Translations under genes and position numbers: made by a program
In this document: piece by piece, positions 46,101 to 61,100 of the stretch
How the letters are laid out: the number at the start of each line of letters is the position of its first letter
How positions within the stretch are numbered: position 1 is the first letter of the stretch
The notes under the pieces: generated by a model
The model's input: only the letters and a program-made list of their open reading frames with translations
Told to the model about the DNA's origin: nothing
Databases searched by the model: none
NCBI RefSeq assembly: GCF_902635505.1
Contig: NC_045427.1
Span: forward strand, 597,759,665-597,823,664
From: Sarcophilus harrisii
Lineage: Eukaryota; Chordata; Mammalia; Dasyuromorphia; Dasyuridae
DNA: 64,000 nucleotides
Direction: 5' to 3'

Positions 46101-49100
46101 TGCATTGATTTTGTTTGTACAAAAACAGTTTAATTTAATATAATTAAAATTATTCATTTTGCATTTTATACTGTTTTTCATCTCATGTGGTCATAAATTC
46201 TTCCTTTCTCCATACATCTGATAGGTAAACTGTTCCTTGCTGTCCTAATTTGTGATCAGTACTCATTTTGTCAAGATATCTTGGTCTATGGTGTGAGACA
46301 CTAAGTCTATGCCTAGTTTCTGCCATACTATTTTCCAGTTCTCCTAGCAGTTTTTGTCAAATATTATTGTTATTCCAGAACCTGGAGTTTTTGGGTTCAT
46401 CAAACAGTAGATTACTATAGTCATTTACTACTGTTTCTTGTGTACCTAATCTATTGCAAAGATACATCATTCTATTTCTTAGCCAGTCAAAATTGTTTTG
46501 ATGATTGAAGCTTCATAATGTTTTTAGATCTGGTATGGCTAGGTCATCTTCCTTTGCTTTAATTTTCATTATTTCCCTTGATATTCCTGACCTCTTGATC
46601 TTTCAGGTGAACTTCATCATTATTTTTTCTAATTCTGTAAAACAATTTTTGGAAGTTTGATTTGTATGGCACCACACTGCCCTTTTGGCTATATATTTTG
46701 CAAGTGTCTATTACATTCCTCTAACCGAGATCCTTAGGATCAACAGATTGTTCTATCAAGTAAAATCAGAAAATACTGAATTTAAGGATATATCCTTTCA
46801 CTACCATATCTCAAGAAACTAGATTAATGGTAAGAGTTTAATCTTCCTCCAGTTGACTGCTGTCATTTCCTAAATTGAAAGAAATTAGTCCTAGGCATTT
46901 CCAATACATGTTGAAACTCTTGCTTAACATATTGGCCTAGAAGTAAGATATTATCGGTGCTATAAATATGAATCCTTTTGGTCCTGAAGTTATACAGGCC
47001 AAGTCATTAACATTAGACTTTTAGCCAGTCATGATATGCTTCTTTGAAGTTAATAGAATGAGTTGCTCTTCCAAGCATAGAGATTGTGAACTACTCAAGA
47101 AAACAATATCCTACAGTATAATGCTCGGGCTAGTTTTCTGAAGGTCCTCTGGAAGGGCCTTGATCTCAGCAGAGGATGGACAACAACAGAGCCCAAAGTC
47201 TTTATTGTTTCCTTCACAGTCTGTATCTATTATAGTTTGACCCAGTCTCAGTCTGACCCAATCTCATCCAGCAGTCTGCCAGTATGAGTCTGAGGCTAAC
47301 TTTGTCCTCAGTTTTCTCAGCCCTTAAAGACTCTATTACAATTACATCATTACAGTATATTGAGTATAAGCCAATCTAGAGGGATTATATCATTATATCA
47401 TACTAGATATATGTGAACTAGATAACCATTATCTCATCAATTTCATGAGTTAACCTCTGGTTTCAAGTATACTACTTTCAAGTATACTTCTCCAAAGTTC
47501 CGGCCCTCTACACTATAGTAGCAGCTGTAAGAAGGAATCTATTCTATAACAGACAAGCAATTCTAGTTACCTTATTCTACCATTAGAGAGAATAAAAGGT
47601 ACTTTAATGTATAAAGTATTGGGGACGTCTTCCCTAAAATACTGAAGTATGAACTCTCTACATGTAAGAATCATGGTAGAAAAACTACTCTCTCTTTTTC
47701 CTTCAGAGCAATTACCTGACCAGATGAAAGATTAGGCGTTCAAGAGTGTTAAGATGTGTTCGGGAGAGCTGATCAATCACAGAATACACACCATGGATAG
47801 TCTCTTTTCTCTCTTGAAGACCTAAAAGAAAAAGTGAACCAATAAGAATGAATATGGCATCTGTTACTCTTGATTAAATATGGCTAATTAGAGGTGGCCC
47901 ATTCTTCATATGGAGACCAATTTTGAAGAATAGTTAGGCAAATACATTTTCAACTTCTTTACATCGTTGGGAGAATAAAGAAAGGGAATTTTCAAAAAGC
48001 CATAATATGCTTCTAGAGTGTCAGAATGCTACTCCTTCTTGTGCACAATTCTACTTTAAAAAAACATTGACATAAGGTTGTCAAAGGACAGAGGCCCAAA
48101 GAACACTGGACATTAACAGCTAAAGACAAAGTCAGGAAAAAATATAAGATATTCAGATCAGGGTGTAGTACTCTTTGTATATGAAGTAAACAATAATAAC
48201 TAAACCATAGATAATTCCTTTAAACATGTCACTTTGTAAATGTGATCTGGAGAAAGTCCAATGATGGAACTAAAATATCTTTCCATATGTTACCAGAAAA
48301 TAAATGAAACAAAAATATTAGAAATGAAAATATACTACAAATGTGAGAATTAAAAACGATACCAAAGTTTATTGAAATAGGGAGAATGCCATAATGATTA
48401 ATGTCAAGAAAATCAGGAAAGGTGGAGAGAATTTAGCAGCACATCTTCAGCAATGTTCAGGGGAAAGGGAACCCTGGCCAACACAAAAGTATATATTATC
48501 TGTGGCAGATTATGTCCCTTTAAGACTAAAGGTTACCCAATAAGTTGTTCTAGCCTGTTGCAAATATTCCACCTCAGTTATCCAACTTTCTTTCTAAAAA
48601 AATTTTAAATATGCTAAGCAATTTTCTCTGATTATTTACCCAATTTTCCAAGTATAGTGCTGTGAGAAAAGAGGTTGTCTGACTCAGTGACCCCAAATAT
48701 ATACAAAAACTAGCAATTTCATTCACACACACACACAAAAATCTACCCTCATCTGGTTAATAAATAAATCTTGTTTAAGTTTGTATAGTTTAAACCAATA
48801 CTTTAAACATTAGTCATTTTTCAGAGAACTCTTCAGAAATCATCAAGGACCCAGAGACTATACCCTGGACTATGTTAAGACTAAAACTATAATAGCCAAG
48901 AGCCTTAACTATATTACATTGCATTACAACACACACAGTTCTTAACCAATGATTCATAATCTAAATCAATATAAGCCATACCTTTCACTCATTTAACTCT
49001 TTAACACATTGTTTGATATTTGTGAGTAGCAAAGGGATTGTTAACTTATAGAATACATGAAACTCTGCTACGAATAAAATTTTTGTAATGAAAAAGTTTA

Positions 49101-52100
49101 ATGAAGCAACTGAAAATACAATATTATACAACAAGCCACATTATAAGCATTTTTTGGGTAGGATCTAAACAAACCTGATCCCAAACAAGAGCAAATACCT
49201 ACGCTTATTTTCTTAATTCTATTAGTTCAATGTCAAGTCTAATATCAGTCTAATCAAGTCTAATATCTAATAAAATACTTAATATTAGTGTTCAAAAATT
49301 CATCCAGGGTATGTTTTATCATCACATTACTGGTCTTTTGGTTCTGTGTGCTTACCCATAGCTCTCAAAAATTCCTCATAGAGTTCAAAAGTCATGAGAG
49401 GATTAGGCAATTCTCGAAGCCACTGTTTGAACACACTGGCAATGACATGAATATTGTAGTCATCTAGATTCACACTATCAATATCTATTGTAAGAGAAAA
49501 GAAGGAAGTCAAGTTAACAATTCTTGGTATTTCTCATTTTACTAATTGAAGAAAAAAAAACAACCCAGAAGTTCAACAGGATTACAACTTTCCTATAGTT
49601 CCATTAAAAGCCCATAACAAGTATGAAATTGGAAATTGTAGACAGTTTTATAATAACTCAAAATTATATAGTTTTTAAAAAGACATTTTGTATACATTTA
49701 AATCTCAAAACTGGATGGTATTACATCAATACCAAAATTTTCTAAATGAAGAAATGGAGTTTCAGAGTAGTTAAATGACTAAGCTAAGATCATACAACTA
49801 GTATATACAGGAACTAGGACTTAAATTTAGGTCTTTTGATTGAAAATTTCTCTGCTCTTTTCATTGCACCAGGCTTTTTCTCAGACTCTTAGCCACTATG
49901 CTGAAAAGTCTTCTGATTTGAATGGAGATATTCTAAACTTTCAAGGACTTTTATGGAGTTGTTTAAGATGGATCCCACTTTAAATCATCATGGAATCTTA
50001 AAAAACAAATATGATTTATTTAAATGCAATTATCCCCCCTGGTTGCTTCTTTTCCTCTTTAGCTTGTATTTGAAAAGTATCCCCTTCTATCTTACCGGTA
50101 TCTAGACCTTGACGAAGTTCCTTAACTTTATTAGTTAAGCCAGATTTTCGGTAAATACCCTCTGTGTAAAGTCCATGCATTTCAATATAGTTTATAAGCT
50201 TCTCTACCACTAGTGGAACGGTTCTTTCTTCACTGGTTAATCGGGATAGTTCAACCCCAAACTGCCGAGATGAAAGTTCTGGATCATACTAAATGGAAGA
50301 AAGATTTAAAATTCATTTAAATTTAAGAAAAACATTAAAAATTCATATCTATTTCTCAATAGATGATAAGAAGTTGATTTCTCAGGCTTATAATTGTTGG
50401 CAAGGAGGAATGGGTTTTTTGTTAATTGCACATCAATGAAGGGGCAGCTGACATCTACAACTGCCCTCCTTATAAGTCTTAACAACTACCTCTATATTCT
50501 AGTCCTTGCGAAGTAACACTAAAATTTTCCTCTTGAAAAGCTCTTCCCCTCATTTCTACCTGGCTGCCCTTTCAAATTTTAAATGCTTTTATGAAGCTGT
50601 GCCTATTTCCTCAGCTGGCAGCAATCTTCTGTTTTTCTGAATATCTTGTAAATACTCTGGACTTCACTTAACTACACTTTCATAATCTCCCTGGCATTCC
50701 TGGTCTATGTATTCTGTATTTTATCTCCTTCAGACTGCAGGCCCCATCATAGGAAGGAAAATATTTGATCCATTTTTATATTTCCCATATTCAGAGCACT
50801 GTGCAGAGCAGATTTCACTAAGTTTTTGATAAATGGCTGTTAAAATGGAAGGCAAAGTGAAGGTTAAATATGGGATGCCTTTAATATGCACAGTTCCTTT
50901 CAGGACATATATGGGTGAGTATCCTGTCTCTAAATTATTTTACAAATCATTTAAAGATAACATATATAAAATAATATATATATTCCATTCTTGACTTGAA
51001 TGGTGGATGACAGTTTAATTTCTGACTGAAATTGAATTATTTTCAATTGTATTATGTATATTTGTAGTGTTATGGTTCATAACAAGCTCTTCTGAATGAC
51101 ATGAGTCTTGCACTGTGCAACTACAAAGACTGACTACAAGATTTACTAAATTTTTATAATTTACTTTTTTTAATGAAAAAAATGATTAAAACAATTTAAT
51201 ACAACTGATTGAAACTGAAGGTCTTAAAAAATAAACATTTTAAATCAAGGTTCACTCTAAATGGGAAAATGTTGCTTGACTACTTCACAAATAGTCAATA
51301 ATCTAAAAATGGATGATAAAATATCTCTATATATAACAAACATGAGTTAATAAATGTTAGAATCCTTACAAAGTGTTAAGTCATTAGAGTCAATAGAAAC
51401 AATGTTTAAGTTTACACCTTTAAGAGTTTATACATTAGAGCTCACACATTGGAGTTCACAAGTAGGGGAGACTCACAAAGTTAACTTTATAACTTTGTGA
51501 ATTCACACCTCCCATAATCCCACTCTCGGAGGAGGAGTCAACATTTGAGTTTACACTTCTAAAAGAGCATAAAAGAAGCTGAGCTAGTGAAGTAAGTTCA
51601 GTTCGGGAGAATGACAAGCTAGAGACTGCAGTTGGGCAGAATGAAGGATTTGGAGGAGTAGAACCAAAATTCAGAGGGAGCTGGACGCAAAAAAGAACAA
51701 GCTGCAAGAGCTCTTGGAACCAAGCAGAGAGAGCTAGGCCTCTAAGAAAACTAATCGGGCTATTTTGGAAGAAACAATAAAAGACTGTACACTTAAATCC
51801 CTGGCTGTGTTTGAGGTGATTATTACTTGGAACTGAGACGAAGGCTGCCTCCAGAAACCTCCCCAAGAAACCTGCACCCAGAGAACCATCATATTTTAGA
51901 AAAGAAGAGAACACCACAAATAAAGATTTACAGGAATCTAGTATTATCTGAACTATTGATATATGTTTACTAGGTTGAAAAATAACAATGGTAGATGAAA
52001 AGAACAGGAATAAATAGGAATAAAAATCAGCAATCTGATAAAATTAAGTGAAACAATGTTTCCTTTTGCCCAAAGAAAAATCACATTTGTTTTAAATCTA

Positions 52101-55100
52101 TAGCACTTATCTATTTGTAATAACAGTAGTTAATGCTGATCCAATTATATTTCCAGTGGGATCAGGATGAAACCTGCTACTCAATCCAGAGAGTGAAATA
52201 AGAACAATAATACAGAGAGAAGAGTATGCTTTTAGAAAGTAGGGAATTGGGGCTTTGCTACAGTATATATGTTTGTGATAGGTTTTGTTTTTCTTGTTTT
52301 GTCAAGGAAGGGAAGGAGAAATGGAACAGAGAGAATTTAGAACTCAATATAAAACTGAAATTAAAAATATTAGCTAAAGCTTTTTTCTTTTTTCAATCAG
52401 CTGTAGTAAGTTATTTTAACCATTTTTTTCATTAAAAAACTTAAGTTATAAAAATTGTAATAAATATATTATAATTATATTATATGTAATTGTTATGTAA
52501 TAATTAAATATGTAATAATAGATATAATAAAATTTATTTTAAAATATATCTTGTAGTCAGTCTTTGTAGTTGCACAGTGCAAGACTTATGTCATTCAGAA
52601 GAGCGTGTTATTCTGATAAGATATATGAATAAAAGGAAAAAAAGGCTATGTGATGAACCCTAAGGGAAGGAGGGAATGAAGTTATTAATAGCTTTAAGGA
52701 GTCATGTTCCAGTTTTGAGATGGATACCTGCTCTCGACAATGAAACATTTCTATGATGGTGAATTCTGCCACCATCTGGCTCATTCCCATATTTGAACCA
52801 AATTCCATATTCTCAATATTCAGCTTTGATATTAAATTCTTATTAGTATAGGCTACCTGAGGGCACGGAATACATCCTTAAAGGCTCTTTCTTGCACAAA
52901 ACCATGCCCAGAAAAGGCACCTGAGCATTTTCTTGGGGAGATTGCCTATGAAGAATAATAATTTCTACTACATAGATCTTGTAAAGGGGATAAATGAATC
53001 TTTTCTTTATTGCTAAGTGAATCATAAGGCAGAGCTTCCTACCTTTTTAGAGCACTTGGCTGTCGTTTTCAAACAGCACTTCTTATGGCAAGCATACTTG
53101 CATACTGAAAAATAATGGCAAGAAGTAGAGTTAGGGAAAGCCTGTTTTTCTCTACAAGGTGAAAGCTTTCCTTAGAATTTCTTTTTGTTAAAATTAGACA
53201 TGGCTAAAATATCACATAAAACAATCTTGTAACACTTACCTGGTATAACCTACCACAAATTCTAGAACAAAACGTCTAAAACCTGAATTCTGCTAAATTA
53301 AAAATTTTTTTAAAAATAATCTTTATTTCAACAATCAGTTTCCTTTGTATCTCAGTGTATTTTATTTTATGCACTGAAAAACTTTACTCTGAGAATGGCA
53401 TAAAAAATGTTTTAAGAAATCCTTATATAGAAGATGCTCATAATTTTATCTATCAATTTATTTGCTTGTTTTAGCAACAGTTGAATCAAAGTTAAGTTTT
53501 GAAAAAGCTTAAAATAAAATTCAAAGCTCTATATTCTTAAATTGGAGATTCATTTGGCCTTCCAAATCCCACTTAGCAGGTGGGATACATGTCAGCTTTG
53601 GTTATGTGATCGAAAATGAGTACCCATTTGCCTAAAGACATTTCCCCAAGGCTCATCTGTAGTGTGTGGCAATCTCAATGTTGGAATCACTGCCATGGGG
53701 CTTCTGTTGAAAAGCAACTTTAATTTTTAAGGAGGTAACAAATGCACTCGTTTACATACATGGATTAGTTTATTAGATTGTTTTATAAATCAAGGCAGGT
53801 CAAGTCTGATTCAAGGGTATAAAGTTTCTGGGCAAGGGAGTGGAAGGAAGTAGGAAGAACCAGTGTAATACTACAAAGACAATAAATTAAAATGCTGTCT
53901 ATCTAATTCTGTCAAGGATCAGACCATATGGCAATATTTGAACAGGAATGGAATTATAAATTAGATGACTACAGTTTTTAGTCCTAGGAGTGTGATTTCT
54001 TCAGTGTGGAAATGTCATTGAGGCAGAATGGAAATTTCCTGATTGCTCAGCGTTCTTTGATGGATTATCAATTAATCCAGCATCAACCCCTCTCCTCCCA
54101 CTACTCCCCAACTGTATATCTCCTTCTCCCTCTTCCTTCCTTCCTCCCTCCCTCCATCTCTCTCTGTCTCCCCCCTCCTTTTTCTGTTCTCTCTTTCTCT
54201 ATAACATTCAGTGTTGCATGGGGAGCTTAAAAGGCTATGTGACTTACCCAGAGTCACATTGCCAGGATGTGCCAGAAACCAGTTATTTCTGTTCCAAGGC
54301 TGGCACTCTAGCAGTGTTGCCTTTCTTTGTCAACATGCTATGTACAGAATTGACCCTTAATGGATAATGACACATACAAAAAATATAGGAACAAGGAATC
54401 TATTTTGGGTTGCGTCTAGAAGGACTTTGTGTTATCCATATATCCTAATGCCTAGCATGCATAAAGTTCTTAATGATACTTATTGACTTGATTAGCAGAC
54501 TGGGCAGAGACTGGGTAAGCATCAGCCAGCAGACTCAGATTACTGTTGGGGCTGTTTTTGAAAAACTTTCAGCACATCTTAAACTTAGTCTTAGGGCACC
54601 TAAAAGCCTTTCATAAAGCAGAGGATGCATTAGTAATAAGACAGTTCAAAGACAGAGAAAAACAGTTAGAAAATTCCAAGGAAATCAATGATACTTACAT
54701 TTGCAAACAGAAGCTCTGTCCATTATCCATATGAGGGAAGAACAGTACTCACAGTAGGTAGGGATACTATACTGGGTGGCTTTAAAAATGTGCCCATTAT
54801 GTTCTTCCACCTATGACAAAATGCAACACTTTAGTCAAATCCACAACTAACTGAGATGGATACTTTCATCCATGCTTCACTTTCACATGGCATCCACTTT
54901 TTGTTCATCTAGGTCATCTAGCCATTTTTCTGCTGCCAGATTCAGTGCTCTATGTACTGTACCAACTAGCTTTCCCTTACACTGATTTTGTATTAATTTA
55001 ATATATACAGCTACTAATAAGCAGACAAATTAAAGTGACTAGAAGGCTTTACCTTCATGTTCATTGCATTAACAAAGGAAAATGTAGAGGCTGTGGAAAA

Positions 55101-58100
55101 TAATCATGTTAATACCAGTGCAGCTGTGAGCTGGTTCCATCATTGAGGAAAGCAATATGGAACTATACTCGGAAAACTTACAGAAGTGTGCATACCTTTT
55201 GACCCAGCAATACCATTTTGGCTTATCTTCAAAGAGGAAAAAAAAAAGGACCCATATTTTTAATAATACTCATAACAGCTTTTTGTGTTGGTAAAACACT
55301 GAAAACTAAAAGGGTGTCCATCAACAGTGGAATGGCTGAACAAATTGTGGTACATGAATGCCATGAAACATCATTGTACCATAAGAAACAAGGGAGTTTT
55401 CTGAGAAATCTGGGAAACGTTTTATGAAGTAATGCAGAATGAAGTGAGAAGACTCAGAAGAACAATTTATACAACTAACAACAACTGGGAACAAACGACT
55501 ATGCAAGATTTAAGAACAAAGATTATCCAGAGACCAATTCTGGAGTAGTACAGATGAATTCCACACACTTCCTCACAGAGAGGGGATGGACTCAGGATAC
55601 AAAATGAGACATACTTTTTTGGATGTGACCAATGTAGAAATCTGTTTTGCATATCTGTTATAACAGGTTCTGTTTATTTCCCTCTCCTGTTCCTCCCAGG
55701 AAAGATAGGATAGGGAGCTGAAGGCAGAAAAAACCTATTTGTTAATTGAAAAATACTTTAATTAAATTTTACTGGAAGTAGGGAATTCTTTGTAAGGATA
55801 AACTCTACCAATGAACATCAGGAATATTTTTAGGAGCACTGTTAGCTTAAGTTAAGTACTGTTAGCCTTGGCAGTTTGGTCAAAGGTGGGATATAAATTC
55901 CAAGGTTAACTCTCCTTCTACACAGCCTTAGGGCATGGAAAAGGCAGTCATCACAATATGAAAATATAGTGAATGAATCACTAAGAAAATAAGTCCCTTC
56001 CAGTCCACTGTACCAGCTTGGTCAATTCTGCTTGCTGATTATGGGCAGGTACCTCAAAAGAGAAAGATAAAAACATCAATGGATTTTAAAAGATCCTTGG
56101 GAAAACCAATGAAAAATCAAAATTTTTTTAAAAAAAACAATAACTCCACGATCATGCTAGTTGTCTTGTGCAATCATAGAACTTGCAAGAAAATCATGCC
56201 AAAAATTAACATGATTTATTCAAATAATCATCAGAGTTGCAATTATTACTTAAAGAAAGTCGAATACATGAACTCATTTTCATGATTTTTAGTTTCAATT
56301 TCAAGGTAAAGTCTCAATGACACTTTTTCCCTACACCATTAACTATGAAATATTAATTCCCTTTTTACTGGTACCAGTTATTTTCAAGCAAAGAAGACAG
56401 TCTTCAACTGACATTCTACACTTAGAAACTATTTTCTTCAAACTTCAGCCTTTACTTATATTTCATACATAGCTATAATAAAGTCTTCCATTTCATCACT
56501 GGTCACATATGTACATCTCTTTTCTTATTTAAAAAAAATTCGTGCTTAATATTTTTTTTATATTTTGATTTGAAAAAAAAAATTCAACCTTCCAAATTTA
56601 AAAATATATATATAACTACTGGAAAATTTTATTAAAGTACTTAAAAACACGAGACCTGAAAGTTCAGATGTTATAAATTATATATATTTTTTTCTGTTTC
56701 AACCAAGAAAATATTTAACCTCTAAAAGGCAGTAGAGGGAAATACTGGCCTCCATTTTGTAACTTTTATTGGGGAACATCTTTGCCTTATGAGATAATAA
56801 AGGAATCGTAAATACAATAAAGTAATTGACCTAAAATAGGTTCTATAATGTATTGACACAACTATCGACATAAATGATTAATTATAAGTTACTAGAATAT
56901 TCATTATCTATGCATGTCAGCTGAAGTACAATGGCTTATCAAATCTTAAAAAACAAAATTGGCAAAATATTTTTCTATGACACACTAGACTATATAGATG
57001 ATAACTTACAAAATCAGTTTCTTTTTTCCTTCTTTTCTTTCTTTCTGTTTTTGGTACCTAGAAAAGAAATAAGCTAATGACATAACTGAAAGACAACACA
57101 TTTTCTTTGCAAATAGTAGGATTTACATGGGTTGTATACACACACACACACACACCTTTCATCAAACAACTTCAAAGACCATTATTATTTTTGAACCTGG
57201 TTAAAAAAAAAAGTGCTCCCAAAAATCATTGGTGAAACTTAGTAGGATATGGCTTATTTTTTTCCCCCACACAAAACTTTGATTCTGTCTTAGTGGATAA
57301 TAAATAGGATCATAAGTCTAGAATGGAAGGGACCTCAAAGTCCATCTAGTCCAATCCCCCCTTTTACACATGATAAAACTGAGGTCAAGGGAAGTAAAGT
57401 CTCAGAGACTATCATCTACACAGGAAATAAATATCAGAAGTGAATTAGAAGCGAGGTCCTCTGACTCTACATCTTCTTTCCACCGTATGAGATTCTATAG
57501 GGCAACAAGAGGTATTATAGACCTCTACTGTTTTCACTGATGATACATAACATCTCTCCTTTATAATGAGTTCTTCCTTCCCAATAAGAGCACAGGGGAA
57601 GACCACCCTAAATTGTTCTAGTATCTATAAAACTGAAATCTCTAAAAAACATGTTTATGAAATGAAGCATTTTCTATATCACAGTTTTGCTCTCAAGTTA
57701 TATATGCACTTTAATCCCAGTCTAAAGATGTTTCAAAGAGTCATTTACTGATGAATTATAGTCCAACTACTTTCAAAAAGGATTTAAAACAATTTTTACC
57801 AAGTTGTTTAATTTGATTAAAAAAAAAAAAAATGAACAGGAAGAGAATAGCAACTATTTGCTATTGCCACATACTACAGTTGATTTAATCTGTGTGCATA
57901 GGCACTGGATTTTGCTCTGAGTTTCTGGACAAAAGACAAAAATACACTGGGCTAAATGGGTTCCATCATCTACATGTACTACTTGCTTCTTGCTTCTTCC
58001 CTTCAGCCCCCAAAACACAAATTCACCTATAACAAATATTGTTTAAATGAAAACTGCTTATTTTGACGGGCATAATTTTTTTTATTCTCTGAAATCATGG

Positions 58101-61100
58101 TTTTGAGAAACTGAAATAACAGGATTTAGATACATTCTCCTTTCTAATAATATATTTGAATACAGGGTAAAGAATGTAGAAAAAGGTCCACATAGATTTT
58201 AGATTGTTCTCCCAAACTCAAGCTACTTTTGAATCATTCTATTAAGTAGTCAATGAGTTAATTCATGGTTCAATTGTCTGTTTTTCAAGTATGTCATGAA
58301 TACCTTTGTTGTAATACAATCCAAAAGCTTGAATTCAGTCACATATTCATCCAGGAAGACTTTAAAAGTATTAACCCAAACTTTGACAGGGGATTCACTC
58401 CAGTCTCGTTGCTCAAGTCTCATGGTCTTCTCTAGAATCTGCTCAAACAGTGCATACAGATCTTTGTACCGGATGCTTTTCCCTTCATCCATCTATTATA
58501 AAAACAGGAGTCAAAATGAAGGTTTTATGAAATACAATTTATTTATTTAGCATTTTATTATTCTACAATCACTTGCAAAAACATTAGTTTTTAAAATTTT
58601 GAGTTTGAAATTCTCTTTTCTTTCAACCCTCCTCAATGAGGAGGCAAGCAATCTTATATACATTACTCATGTGTAGTCATCCACACTATATTTCCATATT
58701 AGTCATCTTGTAAAAGATATGCTTCAATCTGTATTTAGACACCACCAAGTTTTCTGGTGGGCATTTTTCATAAGTCCTTCATAGCTGTTTTGGATTATTC
58801 GTATATCTGAGAAAAACTAAGTCATTCATAGTTCTTCATCTTATAATATTGCTGCTATTGTGTACAATGTTCTCCTGGATTCTGCTCATGTCATTTTGTA
58901 TACAATTCAGGCTTGCTCCTCCCTTCCTAGAGCACAATAATAGTACATCACAATCATATATCACATTTTCAACCATTCCCCAATTGGTGAGTATCCTCTC
59001 AATTTCCAATTCTTTGTCATCACAAAGAGCTGCTGTAAATATTTTTGTACATATACATCCTTCCTTTTTTCCTTTGATCTCTTTAAGATACATACCTAAT
59101 AATGTTATTACTGGATCAAAGGGTATGTAAAGCTTTATAGTCCTTTGGATTTAGTTCAGTCATTCCCCAGTTGAAGGGCATTCCCTCAGTTTCCAATTCT
59201 TTGCTACCACAAAAAATTGCTATGAATAGTTTTTACAAATAGGTTCTTTTTCCTTAAAAAAAAACAATTCCTTGAACTATGTGTTCTCTTTTCTCCCTGG
59301 GAACTGTGATGAGAGTCCTTGTTCTGGTATGCTAGTGCTCCAACTTGTCCTGGTACTGCCACCCAGATCTGAGTATGCACTCTGTCTTTAGTGTCAGCAA
59401 AAAGAACTCCATAATTTTCTTCTGACCAGCTGTTCAACTCCAGAAACAGTCACTGCAGCTCCCAAGACCTGGTTTGTTGAAGGCCTGGTTTGCTGAAATC
59501 TGGTGAATGCTGGCACAGCTTGCATTAGACTGCATTCCACTCTTATCCTTGTGTGACAGACTTTCTAAGTTGTCTAAGGCTGGAAAATTATTTCATCCCA
59601 TCTTTTTGCAGATTCTACCATTCCAGAATTATTTTTAGAGCATTCCTGAAAGGTGTTCAGAGGGCTTTGGGGAAAAGCTCAGGAGAGTGCCTGCCTTTTC
59701 TCCACTATCTTGGCTTTGCCTCTCATGAAATATAATTTTTAAGATGAACACTGATGTAACTTGTACTAAGTTATTGAAATAAAAAATTAGGATCGGTGGA
59801 AAGAATATGGAAAAATAGAGATAATAATATACTATTGGTAAAGTTGATTTTTCCAATGATTCTATAGAACAGTTTGGAACTATGCCCAAAGGGCCAGAAA
59901 ACTGTATCCTTTGTCCCATAAGTAACATTACTGAGTTAGTTCTTCAAAGAGATTTAAAAAAAAGATAAAGGACCTATATAATGGAAAATAAAGGGATGCC
60001 CATCAATTGCAAAATGGCTGAACAACTTGTGGCATATGATTGTAGAGTACTATTGTGCTATAAGAAATGGCAGACTGGGATAGTTTAAAAAAAAAAAAGG
60101 GGGAGGGGGAAAGGCCACATGAATTGATTTTGTGAAGTAAATTAAATAAAACCAGGAGATTAAAAAAAAAAGTTAGGATCAATAAATTCTTTTCAAAGAA
60201 CATGATCACTGGAACTACTCATAAAATATATTAGCTCCAACTACATAGAGTAATACAGTTTATATTCATAGAATCTAACTTTTTCCATTCAATAGCCAGC
60301 AAAGAGTACTTAGAATAGTGAAAATTAGTTTGTTTTTCCACTCAATGGCCATCAAAGAGTTTCTTCATTAACTGATTTGACAAGATTATTCAAATACACA
60401 CTACTAAATTGAGCATCTGTTAGCAATCTGACAGTAGTATTAAAGCAAAAAAAAAAAAAAAAAAAAAGGAAAGGGAAGAAATGTGACAGTAAAGTTGCTT
60501 ATTACTCTGAGTATTAAATGTGGCATTATGTTATTAACAATTTACATTTATACCCTGCTTTAAAGTTTATAAAATACTTTATTCACAATCCCCAGTATAA
60601 GAGACAACACTAATTACTTTCTATCTAGTCAAAGTCTTTAACTCTGTAGGAAAAATCATAGGTAGAACCCATATGACAAGCTCTGTGTCTCAGGCTAATT
60701 CCTCTGCCTCCAAACTCCTTAAGATGCTAGTTGTGTTCAAGAAAAGAAGGAGAACGAGAACTTAAAAGCACTTCAAGATGGAAATGAAGCTAATGCGACA
60801 GGGAGAGATTATCCTGGGACATTTAAGATTACAGAAGAGAAGTGAAGATGATCAGGGCAGAGAGTCTCAATCTATCTAGCCTGCCTTTCTCTATACCCCA
60901 CCACTCTCACACACTATGGTGATCAACAAGCTGACTAGAGTCCTATACACCATGGTCCATTAACCAAAGCAGGATGTAAACAAAACAAAAACTAGCAAAT
61001 GGCTCCCTCAGAAAAGACCATGAAGAAAACAGCAGTGATACTGAGGGAGTCCTTGCTACAGAGTTTTCTCTAACCTTGATTCTTTGGCACTGACTTTCCA

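Noticed and set aside
51456-51917. 153-codon frame on the - strand
   Set aside because: It is antisense to an LTR fossil and has no protein likeness.
51079-52611. Inverted repeat as a driver of circular RNA around a MYO9A exon
   Set aside because: Both arms lie in the same intron (50289-53042), so they do not flank an exon.
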